From assembly GCA_016987375.1 (NCBI GenBank), contig PJRA01000313.1, positions 2,597,146 to 2,661,145 on the forward strand: a DNA stretch of 64,000 bases. The letters run 5' to 3'. The notes below the pieces were generated by a model. The model was not told the origin of the DNA and searched no databases. It worked only from the letters and a program-made list of their open reading frames with translations. Each line of letters opens with the position of its first letter. The first letter of the stretch is position 1. Origin of the DNA: Brachionus koreanus (taxonomy: Eukaryota; Rotifera; Eurotatoria; Ploima; Brachionidae). The position numbers and the translations under genes are program-made. Shown piece by piece: positions 1-12,918 of this stretch.

Positions 1-3000
1 TAAATGAAAAATATTAATTTAAATTTTCCAATTTTTGTACAATCGACACGTTTCAGTGGCACTTATGCATTATAAGGTCTTATCGTTTTCTTGTCCGAAA
101 TTAAGTTAAGAAAAAAGATCTATTCGTGACAAGCTCCTATTAGAAATCGATTTTTTTTATAACTAATACTTCTTAAAATTTAACTATTCTCCATTCTTTC
201 AATTGCCTATTTCTTTTATTTTGTGATAAATTAAAATACATCAAATTAAAATAATATTGTGTAATCATGTGATTTGATTAAACGATAGGATACGTGATCA
301 GACTATGTGTTGCTAATTATTTCCTCCTTTAACTACACATAATTTCGAGGCTAAAAGTGATGAAATACTCTTTTTGGGGCTTGAAGTATTTAAGCCATCA
401 AGACAAATCGATAAATTTGAGTGTTGATAAACATCGATCAAATTATACTTATTTGCCTGCTTTTCACTTATTCTAAAAAATTTCAGTTCATATAATAATT
501 GTAAAATAAATACAAGACATCTGCGAACATTTTGTTTATATTCATAAATCAATCATTGGTTTTTACTATGTTTAAATAAATTCAATAGTGTGAAAGTATT
601 CTTCTTTAGACTTTGTGTAGTCTGTATTAAATCTAGCTAGCAAGAAAAAAGCAGCTACGATTCATTGGAATGGAATAATTCTGCATTTATTCATTTACGG
701 ATGTTTAAATTAGTATTCAAGCTCAAGTAGTTGATTATTTCAAAAGAGGAAATACTAAATTAAAAATGTATTTTAAACGCAAGTTTAAAATAGTTTTAAA
801 ATGTTGCTTTCATTAGCTTAAAAAAGACAGATGGTCAAGAAAATTTCTGCTAATTAGCACTTCAAAAGTTTAGATAGGTAAACTATGTAGTCTGTTGAGA
901 AATTTACATTTCGATAAACTTTTTATCACATGAATTTTAAAAATTTTCCAACAAAAAAGTAGTTTAATGTTACTGAGCGCATTTTTTTTTATCTTTATTG
1001 ACATGAAAATTAATTAAAAACATAGTTTTCTAAAGTAATAGATATTTTCAATTTGGATAAATTTAAAAAAACAACTATTTGATCAAGATTAGGAATTGGA
1101 TTTTTTTTCAAAAATCGGTAGAGCAACACAAGCTTTATTTGTTATTAAGAACTAAATTTCAGGCTTGTAATGCGAGACTAAATTTTTGAATGAAAAAATC
1201 TAGTAATTTCAGACATAGAAGATGACTTAAGAATTTTAAAGTAAATTTTATTCTTTTATTTTTTGGAATGGGTCTGTACGGCAAAATTCGGCTGAAACAA
1301 AGAAATTTCATCATTGAATAGACGTACCAAATGTCAAATAAAAAGCCAATTGAATCCAAATGAGAAACCCCGTAAATTTAAACAAAATAGCGCCACACAA
1401 AATTTCTAAGTTATCTTAAATATTTTTAAACAATCTGTCTACATAAGCAGATATTTGTTTATAATTTGAATTGTCTGAAATCCAAATAAGTGCATCACTG
1501 ACATCACTAATTTTGATTTAATTTTTGCTTCTTAACAGCAATATTAATTTTGAAACATGATACCATAAGATATATCAAGGCTCTTGATCTATATAGGTGC
1601 ATGATAGTTATTTTTTTTAATTTATTTTAAATAAATTTTAGATCCAGACTAAGATATTAGTTTCTAGCTCGTTACTAATCCAATTGATATTTTAAACGAT
1701 ACTACAACAAAAATAGTTTATAAGATTTTTAATTTCAATAAATCAAACAAAACTTGCAACTATATTTGATTTAAAATAGACCAGTTAACTATGTTTAACA
1801 TTAAAATGTCAAGTAATTGTATGTTATTTTAAAATTTTTCAATTACATTTGATATTTTCTAAGTCCATTGTTTGAACCAAATCTACAAAGCGAATCTAGA
1901 GCTTCATTAAATTGCATTAAAACTTCAAATAGATAAACAAGAAAAAAAAATACAAAGTTTAATCAAATTTGTTTGAAATTACTAAAGCCAAGTTTGCAAA
2001 CAAATCACAAGATTTGGTCCCTTTTTTTTGTTTTTAAATTTATCATATATTTGATCAGTTCTCTCACCCTCTTCTCAAAGTCTAAATAGATAATGGACAC
2101 AAATGTTAAATTGTACGAAAAAAAATTAAATTTTAATTTTCTTATATTTTTTTCTTATTGAGTATAGAGCGTTAAAACAATGCTAAAAGTAATAAAATAA
2201 AAACAAAATTAGTATTCAAGTGTAGCTTTAGTCCCAATTTAGAGTGCAGCATTTGTTTTTAAACAAAACGAAAAAAAATTAATTTACCTACTTAATTTTT
2301 TTTTTTTAAATAAAACTCGAAATCAATTTAAGCGTGTAGTTAATATATTGTTGTTAATTTTAGCGACTAGGCTAAATGACATTCATATCTAGCCAGCAAA
2401 TATAAAGACCCCAATATCGGCTATTCGTTATTAATGATTTTGTTTTGATAAGAAAAGATAATCGAATTTTAATTTCTCTTTTGGAGCGAAAATTCTATTA
2501 TTTTTAGGCAATTTTTAATTATTATTTAAATTCTATTTGTTAATTACACCGAATGGTCAAGTCAATTTGGACTTTATAATAATCAAGATCAACTTTGGTC
2601 AAAAGCTTTACTTTTTTCTTTGTTTGCTTTTAATTTTCTATCTGCTCTAGACAATTTTAAGTAGTCACTCTAAGTCCTTGTAAATCTATCCTATTACAAG
2701 TTACTTGAGTTTATACGCTGTTTGTCAACAACAGAGTTTTTAATTTATGTCTTGTAAATCTATCTGTCAAATAAACTCGGAATCAAATATAAAAAGTCTT
2801 TATTTATTTGAATATTCATTCAATTTTTCAAGAACGGTTTGCTCAGAAACGAGCCATCAATCAACTTCTTATCTAACTTTAAAGAGACAAGTATTTAATG
2901 AAATATTTAAAAATTCCAATAAATATCAAGACTTTTGACAATTTTTTAAGAAAATATTCTATTCGGAATCGTTTGTATTTCGAATATAAGACCATTTGTG

Positions 3001-6000
3001 GCTGCAACAACAAAAAAAGAGAGAAACAAAAGGAGGAAAATATTTTATTGGAATTATTCTCGGTTTGAGATAGACTAGAACAATATTAGAAGCATTTAAG
3101 ACACTTAACATTCTAGACACGAATTTCTTTTTAGATAATCTTGAAGTAAAATCGAAGATTTTATTTAAAATTAAGTGTAATTTTCACGGCTCGGGTATCG
3201 ATAAAGCCACACAGTGCAATTGTCAAATGTGTTTAACAGCATCAAAAGCTTCTTTATTTTTTTCATTTTAATTATCTGAGAAAATATAATTTTAATTGTT
3301 TAGATAACGCATTAGGTTTAAATTGGCTACAATTAAAGGAAAAAGGAAATCTTTGTAAGAGAAAAAAAGTGGACAGCCTCAAGCATTCAAGATAAGGCAA
3401 AATCGAATTTTTTTTCGTTTTCTAAGATAAGAGTTTTGAATTTGAATAAAGCTAAAAATCAAGTTTTCAAGTGAGTTTGGGAAACGACCTTTAGAATATT
3501 CAAATTTGTTTTTTTATTCATTGAAATGGTCAACAAGAAGTGATATATCGAAAACTACTTGATCTCATTGAAAAACAATAGACTAAAAACACAATTGTTT
3601 TTTTTTTATTTTAATTTTAAAAATTTAAATTTTAGAAAAATATGCCTGACTTAATTTTAGAAATAGGGATTTAAATTAAAACTCTCTTCGGAAAACAAAA
3701 TCCCATTACTGAAAGAATGTTTACGTGTGCTATTTTCTCTAAACGAAAACAAATCTAAACTATGTGTTTTTTTTTTTCTATTCATATGAAATTTATTTAT
3801 ACAATGTATCAGCCGAGCAAATTATGAGCCTAATGGCCAATCGAAAATAGCAGAGGCACGAAATTCAATTAACTAAGACTTAAAATTCTTTTTGACCAAG
3901 ATTATATTTAAGAGCTCGAATAATTCAGTGCGGATTTTTGGCGATTAGTCGATTAACTTAGAGGGATTATCGAGAAAACTCAATATTATTTAGCAAATAT
4001 TGAAGATAGGAAATAATTTCCGATTTGGCCGAGTTAGTTTGTTTTTTCAAACACCTTTTCATTTCGAAAAGATTAGACTCAAAGTTTATTTAGATCTAAC
4101 TAGCTTTTTTTTTTCTATTTATGAATAATTATTTAATATTAAATAAACAATTTCAAGTGCTATTTTAATTAATTTATCAACAATAATAAAGAATCTAACT
4201 TTTTTTTAAGAGCCAGATTCCAACTCTTAGATTAAACAAAATTCAGAGTAAAACTCTTAAGGACATTTAATTACCGAAATAGTTTGCGTGTTTTTGTTTG
4301 ATAATTCTGCTTGTCCATTCATGTCTATTCTTAATTTTATTTATTTATTAATTCATCAAAATAGCACTCGAGTTATCAGGCATTCCACTCTGGCTTAAAA
4401 ACCAGTGGCTACTAAACTAAATTTGTTTGATAAGAAATTTGTGCGAAACAAATTTCTTTTATTGTTCGGAGTAAAGGTGGCTAGAAAATATAATAATTTT
4501 AAAAGTCTATTTAGTTCTTAGAGGCAATAAATTTTTTTTATTATCTCAAATGGTTAATCTTATTTTATCTCGATCTATTTAATAATAAATTGAAAAGTGC
4601 TAGGATATTTTTTTCGATTAGAATTTGGCTAAGTGTTAGCTTGAATTGTTTTCGTTGAAACAAAAACCAGACCACGATCAGAGCAGATAGCTTAGATTCT
4701 CTCGAAAACTAGAGAGCTAAGGCTTCGGCTTGACCAGCACAGTGTCAAGCATATCTTAGACTCAAATCTAAATTCGCAAAAATCAAATGTTTATTTAATA
4801 CAACACAGATAGGCCTAAGTATTGATTAAATAGCCCATATTCGGTCAAATATGCTTGATTTTAACCAGATATTCGATTTTATGCTGATAAAATTGATCAA
4901 GACGTTATTTGACACCAATTGGTCCCAGTCTCTATTCAAAATAAAAGAATCGGAACTAAATATTTTGACGCATTCATTAGATTCTTTTGTTCGCAAGCAA
5001 GAGACCTGGTTGCAAAAGGAAGTTTATTAAACAAAATGATGCAAAATTGAGAGAAAAAATTCAATATTTTACTCAAGCGTTTGAATAAATTACAAATGAT
5101 TAGATGAATACAAATGAAATTCATTAAATTAAAAGCTTAGAAAAAAATTTAAAGTGTAAGCGAGCTGAGAGTAATTGTTTTTTTTTCTGATTCTTGTTAA
5201 ATATAAACGGTCAGCTGATCAAGATTTCTGTAATTGGAGATTTCCAGGAAAACGATTTTGCTTGTTATTTTATCCAAGTTATTTTAACCTTTTTTTTTCC
5301 ATGGCAAGAGAATCATTTACTTAAAGGAAAATATTTAGAATTAGCTGATCTTTAAGTCAATAGTTAATTAATCGAATATTCAAAATAGAGTATTCGAATG
5401 TTTTTTTAAGATGTTTGTTTTAATTTTTAAAATTAGGAGTAAATAAATCTAGAGAAAAAAAAAAGATTTCTTGAGATTTCACTATTTTTAACTAAACTAT
5501 TTTCTTATAGTCATGCCCGGGAATTAGCATTAAATTCTAAACTTTTAAATAATTTATTGTTCGCTCTTTTTGATTGCATTTGTCTTTAGTCTCATAGAAT
5601 AACTGGAAATTTTCTCACCCTAAAAATAACAAGTCCCGCGGCTTTCTCAAAAATTTCACCATACAATCTTGGCAAAAATTGGTTGAAACTTTCGATAAAA
5701 TGGACCAATTTTTCAAAATATATCAATAAAAAATGTCCGTCAATTGTGACTATTAGGAACTATTAAAATATTTTACAACTAGAATTTTTATGGCTAATTA
5801 TCGTATCCAAAATTAGAGCTTAAAACCAAAAAGAGATTTTATCTATTCAGATTAAAGAGTTTATTTTTGATGATCAGGTATGCTGAAAAATATTCCTTTC
5901 TAGATTGTTTTTTTTTTTTTGAGTTTTTGTTTTTATTGTTTTTTCAATTCATAAAAGGGAAATAGAAAAATTTCAAAATTCTTTTCAAAGTCTAGAATGT

Positions 6001-9000
6001 TTTTTTTACTTGAAGCTTAGAATAACAATAATCGATTAGTCGTTAAGGTTATTCCCTATTTACGTTCCATTCAATTCGCTTCTTGACTAGTTTAAACAGG
6101 ACAAATAAAAAGGAAAGCAATTTGATGTGTTTTGAGCAAACAGTGACAACATTCGTTCAGAAAATAGTTCAATTAAATGGAATAAGGCGGAAATCTCAGC
6201 AAAAAAAAAAAATTTTCTTCTTAGACTTAATCTGAATTAAATTAAATATTTAATAATAGAGAATCGATTTTTTTTTCAGTCAAAATTCGATTCTTAATCA
6301 ATAAGGCGAAGCAGATTTTTCAAACTCTTTCTTTTATATGGTTCCATTTAATGAATATTTAATTAGATATTTAAAATTTTTTAAAACATTTCACTTTTTT
6401 TTTCTAATCGAATATTTCACGCTTTTTTTAACGCAAATATTCAGGCTAGTGCACTCACTGTACACAGTCAAGTGTAGGTGATTTGATTGATTTTACGGCC
6501 TTAAAGTATGCTAATTTATTCGTATGTCGATAACGCTATGCCTTTCAGATAATGAATTTTAATAGATTGTGCTGATTTAGCTATTCAGCCAGAACTAATT
6601 TTAGATCGATCCAAAATTCAAGTGCTAAAAGTCTAGTTCAAATCTTTTTTTTTGTTATCAGGATGAACCGTTTTTTTATTCATAAATTCATTTCAAAATT
6701 TTTTTAAATTATTAAATTAAACAAAAATAAAAAGATTTTTTTAAAAAGCTTTTAGTTTTATTAAAATTGAGCAAACTTAATAGATAAAGTGAGAATTAAA
6801 TTTTCGAGTCCATTTCTAAATGAAGAATTAATGGAATAAAAATTTTAAGTGTTCATGAGAAATTAAATTGAATCAAGGCTCGTCGAGACAAATTCGAGAA
6901 GGTACTTGAGCCTAATTAATCTAGAAAATTTACAAATATGTGAAAAATTCGGCTTTTATTCAAAATTTATTAAAATGTTTAGGGCTTGGACTGAGCAAAT
7001 AGTTAACGACGCAACAATCAATTTAAATCAATCAAACAAAAATAAAAATAAACACTAAATTTGATATAATTAAGTATCATACTTGAATAAGAAAGCTAGT
7101 TTGCTTAAGGTTTTTTAATTTAAATTTTTTTTTGTTTCGCTAAAGACAAACCGGTGTATTTACATAAATTTTTTTTTCAATTTTACGCTTTGTTGTTTCT
7201 TTCGACTATTTGCTTAATAAATATAAAGAAACGTTATTTAAAAACAAATCAATTGATCAATTGAAAATTAGGATATTCAATATTTGAATTTAATATTAAA
7301 TTACGAAATGGTTGAGATTAGTTAAGCATATTCTATTTTTAATATCAAGACCAAACAGTCAAACTAGAACGCAATTCAATTTCAAATTCTCAATTCTATT
7401 ACGTGTTTTTTAAGTATTTTTTCAGACCTCTTTTTTTCTATTTTAATTACTTTTCTCAATGATAGATCATTATTATTTTAAAAGCTGAATTCGACAATCA
7501 TAATAAGCAATATCCGTCTTCTATTTAGATATACGAGCCTATTTTAGTTTAATTTACAATTTTGACAAGCTTAAGATACCACTGTTTTTGTTGCGTCATT
7601 TATATTACGCGTCCTATGGTCCAAATTCTACCATGGCTATCAACTAAATTTTAATCTAATCATTATTTAAACATGCTTCTAGCTGTGACCTCTTATATCA
7701 TATTTTATTAATTTTATCTAAAATCTCTTAAATGCTCAGTGTTTTGATAAAACCTGTAAAGTGTTAAATTGGTTACATTTATTTGTTTTAAAAATATTTT
7801 ATCACAATACTCAAGTAATTATTATTTTTTCGAGAATAGTTCAAGTGTATTTAGACATCATGTAATGGATAATTTTGAGTGTTTTTACTTTTGTATAAAG
7901 AAAAAGACTTTGAGTGTTTTTTAGTTCATTTCTTGGGAAAAAAAATTTCATATGGGACTTGATCGTATAATTTTTTTATTATTATTATTATTTATTTTAA
8001 ATTATCTATATGAAAAAAAAATTAAAAAACATATTTTCTAAATTTTGTAATAAAAGAACAGAAGAGCACGGTTTAGAATATTTTAAGCGTTAAGATTTTC
8101 AGGTTATGGATAAAAAAAAAGGTTTTTTTGTAAATCATTTAAATTAACTCGAAACAATTTATCTAAATAAAATAGAATGAAAAAAACTAATTTTAATTTT
8201 GTAAATGAAAAAAATAAATAATAAGCATTGTTTGTTTTAAGGGCAATTCGTGTATTTAATTTCTAGGTGTACATTTAAAATTATAACACTTTATAGTTAA
8301 AATATTTGTTTCCTATATAATTGGAATGTTCGACCATTTGTAATTACTAGATAGGCTCAGCTAAATAAGCAACTGCAGGTATCGAATTGGAATCCATGTT
8401 TAACGCCTGAGTAGTTCATGACTATTAAACTTAGTGCAAGTTAGATATCATATTACGAAATTGATTAGGCAAGAGCATGTGCAAGAGTCCAGTGAGTATT
8501 TGTAAAGACCAGTATGGGATTTTATTTAGTCTGCTAAAGTAATTAAGTTTTAATTTTGTTTCTATTCAGCAACTAAAAAATTTAATCCTGTTGCTAAATT
8601 AATTTTAAATTAAACACGTAAAACTCTAGTCTCTCGAGCTTAACTGGCGCGGTCTTAACCGTGTTTTCAACAAAATCGATTTCATAAATAATGACCATAA
8701 ATGAGATTTTAAGTGAGAGTAAAAAGTGTTTTTGAAAAAAATTCTAATTATAGCGATTTGTGAAAAAATGCGCGGCTAATCATAAAGAAATAAAAAGATA
8801 ATAGGGATTTTAATTTTATTTTGGCTTAGGCGATTCTACAAACAAAAAGCGTTCAGATAACGATCTGATTTGATTTTGAAATTATCTTTTTTAGTTTTTA
8901 GGCATGACTTAGAGCCAACACGGTCATTCTGAGTGCAAGCGGTAACGATCAAATTATGATAAGAGTTTTTGCCTCTCGCTTTCTCTCTTAAGGTAGTATA

Positions 9001-10901
9001 TGTGAGTGTATATGTGTGCGTTTAGGTTGTAAGAAAACACCATCTAGTCAAACATTATTTTAATCTTAAATTTCCAAATATTTGGTTTTGAAAATCTCAA
9101 TAAAGACCAGTGTACAGTGCGAGTATATCGCTTCAATTAATATTCTAATTAAGCGTTTCTCGCTTGCAATACGAGATTTTGTGAATATTTTTTTCAAGTA
9201 CTCTTCGTAAAAAGCGTTATCTATATATATATATATTTTTTTTTTTTTTTCAAGAGTACTTTACCAGTCGATTTAAAAGCAAATATATTAAATACAAGTG
9301 CGCTGTCTTAAGATACTAGAGCATCAAGCATTTGCCTCAAAACTTGTAAGATAATTTAATAGATCATTTAATTTGAATTAAAATTCTTTATCTCAAGTAT
9401 TTTAATGTATTAAGGATCAATAGTATCTTAAACTTATAATAAAATAGTAAAATAGCATTGATTGTTTCTCTTCATTTAGTAAACCTTGAAAATACATTTT
9501 TATTTTATCTAGAATTCAAATATAACAGCATGTTTAAATTATATCTCAAAGATTACAAGCCCTGAATTTAGAACATTTTGAACAGTTGAAATATTTTAGG
9601 ATGTCCATTTGGAAAAAATTTATTCTAAAATATTAAAAAAAACACACAAGATCACTTTCTTTACAATTAAAATAATTTTTTATTTATTTAAAAAATAATT
9701 TAGGCAAAGCCTTAGCTGGTTGGAATTGAGACTTAGTCCTTCCTTTTAGCCACATGATTAATTTTTGATGTTGCACAATGTTGCAAAATTACAAAAAAGT
9801 TAATTTAGATTGAGTTAAGCTTTTAAATTTTTTTAAAATTTTAGAAAAGAAATTTACAATTCACATTAATTTATCTGGAAAGAATTAAAAACTCATTATG
9901 TAAATTTTAAGTAAAAAAATTTGAATTAAAATTAAATAGTGAATAATAAGAATGAATTTATGAAATTAAAATAATGTTACTCAAGCTCTTGTATTCTAAT
10001 TATTAAAAATTTGGATTAATTAATAACTAAGAATTAATTATTTTGCGTAAGTTAATTTCTATTATAGATAGATTTTACTTTATTTAATATTTTATTTAGC
10101 TATTAATAAGTGACAACAGATTAGTATTAAAAATTAATTTATTTAATCTTCATTATTTTGTATCATTTGGTTTGGTTAATAATTTATTCATTAGAGTTTA
10201 TTTTTTAATACTTTTTTTTCATAAAAACGCATTAATAAAATTAGGTATATGATTTTGTATTTGGATAATTTGCGATGTTTGAAAATATAACTTGATAATT
10301 ATTCACCATTAATTAAAAAACTTTTTAGTCAAGTCTTTTACTAAAACATAGATTAAGGATTATGATCAATGTGTTCTAGATGTGCTCTTGTAGTTTGGGG
10401 CACAATATGCCCATAAGCCGTACTAATCAATTAATTAAAAAAGATTGAGTGAAAAATTATAGAATAATTTTATTAAAGAAAAAAACAGATAAAATTAAGA
10501 TAGCATATGAAGGCGGAAAATCCTATTCATCACAATTATTTGATTAATTAAGATAGGGTAGATACAGATAGCCGTTATTTCTGATTAAAAGCGAAATTTT
10601 TTTTAAAAAAAGGTCTATTTGTTTTGCATGCAATTAAACCCATTAGGGTGCATTCTTATCGAATCTAATCAGTCGGTCGGTTAGACATTCGAACTAAATC
10701 GAAGATGCAGTTTTTTTTATCAGTGGCAAAAAAATTTATAAGCAATGACTGGTAAAGATAAAAAGGCCTAGTAAAATTTTTTAATTAAAAATTTGCTTAT
10801 TATTTAATTCCATGAGGAGTTTTGAAGTGATAATGAGAGACCGCATTGCGTTTTCCTGTATCGTTTTTTGTTTTTACTCACACAATCATTTCACCGAAAG
10901 A

Positions 10902-10922
10902 TAAACAAACAAACAAACAAAC
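10902..10922. repeat. AAAC microsatellite
   Basis: About five tandem AAAC units. It is a simple repeat with no other apparent function. Confidence 0.8.
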
Positions 10923-12377
10923 TATCTACATTACTCTATCTGTTTTCTATTAACTTGGAAAAAACACGGAAGAATATTCTCATATGGGAAATGTCGACCA
11001 GTTGAATTGATTAATAGCATGTATTAAATTCTCATTTGAGTCAAACAGGTTGATTTTATATTAACAAAAAAATCTAAAACTTGATTGATTAGTTTATGTG
11101 GATGACAGATTTTTCTAAAATCGGTGTGCATTAATTCACGAGACTTAAGTCCATAAATCAGTCTTTTTTGATCATCAAAAAATCAATACCGCTACGAATT
11201 TGTAATTTAGCTGGTCCAAAAAAACATTATTATTCAATTAATTGATTGATGGATGCATTTATGCATTTTGTCTCGTTTATATCGATATCCAATACTTGTC
11301 AATTTTTAATACCTATATCACATACTACTAGCACATATTTTATCAATCTTAAGTCAACTGGTTTTATTGCTCTCACAAGTTTTCAATATAGCCTTCAATA
11401 TTCAAGATAAGATTTAATTAATTTACCACTTTTTTGTAGTCTATTAGAGGCTCGTAAAAAAAATTCACTTAGCTTCTAATGCCCTCAATTTCTAATAAAA
11501 TAAAGTATAAATTTTCTTACTTTTTTATTTTCTAAATAAAAAAAAATTTCACTAATCGAAAATGTATTCGATTTATTTGTACAGTGTCTAAATAGTTATT
11601 GTTCTCAATAGCAAAACATATAATGAGCTTACTTACTCTTTGAAAGGCACAACTAAATCTTTAACTCCGGAATAGCAAAGTATTGTAGTAAGTAAAGGAA
11701 CGTGTTTAAATAGTTTAATTCTATCTTAAATGGAGAAAAAATTCAACTTAAGATAGAAAAAAGCCTTATTTTTAAAAATTGTTTATTATTTTTTACTTGT
11801 TTAGATAAGAAAAATAACAACTAGAAATTTTGTACGAAATAAGTTAATTTAAAAGTGAAATCTTAGAATTTTTTAATTTATTTTAAAATTAGTTTTTCAT
11901 TCTTTGTAATTAAGGGCTATATTAAACTTTCGACTAGTAAATTAGAGATTTTTGATTATGCTGGTGTGTTGAATATTGAATATCTAAACTAAGCTTTATT
12001 CTAAATTGCACAGATGATATTTCTTTTAAAATCTAAAACAAATAATTAGAACATTTGTTTTTACAAGATAAAGGTAATTGATAGAAAATTCCGATTATTT
12101 TCGGAAGCCAAGTGATTGACAAAAAGGCAAATTTAAAAGTAAAAAATTTCTCACTAATCAACACTTGAATATCAGTTGAGTACATGCATAAGCAACATCG
12201 GATTAACTTCAATCATGCAACGGATGTTTTCTCATTAGTAGGCTTGTTTTTTTTTCTAAGCGAATTGTATAAATGAGATAGGGTAATTGCATTTACAGAC
12301 AGTTTATTCAATTAATGGTAAAACATTGCGCAATTTTAAATACAGGCTTGGTTTTAGTATACTTTTAAAGTGTTATT

Positions 12378-12473
12378 AAACTCAAGTACATTGTACAAAC
12401 ATGCGGCTGTTATCTGGTATAAACATTTATTAAAACACTAAAACTGGGTTAGGCCTTTGTTTGTACTTGAGTT
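12378..12473. repeat. Inverted repeat with 12-base arms
   Basis: The left arm AACTCAAGTACA (near 12379-12390) is matched by its reverse complement TGTACTTGAGTT at 12462-12473, about 70 bases apart. A weaker inner match (AGTGTTATTAA against TTATTAAAACACT) lies between them. It could fold as a hairpin or be a small inverted-repeat element. It lies about 450 bases upstream of the LRR start codon. No target duplication was seen. Confidence 0.35.
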
Positions 12474-12918
12474 AAAACATGTGAAATCCACTCTAAATGG
12501 TCTTAGTAATGTTCAATATCTATTTTAAATTTATATAACTTGACAAATATTTAAGCAAGCTTATTTGTTGACAAAAGATAGTTGAGTATATGACATTTTT
12601 GTTTGTATAGCAATAAAAAAAAAATTTAGGGTTAACATTCGAATCTTTAGAATGTCAACTAAAATTAAAAAATATTAAGATAACTTAGAAATTTTGAGGT
12701 TAGTTTTTATTATTTTTATTTTAATTATTAGAAATGGTTTAATTGATAATTTTGAATGACCTCGAATATAACAGTTAAAATATTCGCTTAATTTTTCCTA
12801 TTTCTTAAATTATTAAAACTCTAAGATTAATTACTTAATTGACATTCTATTTTAGTTTAGATAATGAAATATTAGGTCTAGCTTAAAAATAAATAGAGAA
12901 AACGAAAACACAAAAACA

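Larger units (their letters stand above)
1..12900. other. Gene desert upstream of the LRR gene
   Basis: About 12.9 kb of very AT-rich DNA in which I find no credible exon on either strand. Open frames are short, low-complexity and lack supporting splice structure. Visible structure is limited to homopolymer A and T runs, a short ATT run near 7977-7992, an AT run near 9222-9234, an AAAC run near 10902-10922, a somewhat less AT-rich stretch near 8.9-9.2 kb and a hairpin-like inverted repeat near 12378-12473. It may hold distal regulatory DNA for the LRR gene or non-coding transcripts, but the sequence alone shows neither. Confidence 0.6.

Noticed and set aside
313..5124. Several 60-80 codon frames in the first desert
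   Set aside because: Composition is that of random AT-rich sequence; no conserved motif, no signal peptide and no splice pairing.
9745..9800. TGTTGCA-CAATGTTGCA...TTACA stretch resembling the end of the dispersed repeat at 32155-32376
   Set aside because: Only about 25 bases match and the remaining blocks are absent. It could be chance or a very old fragment.
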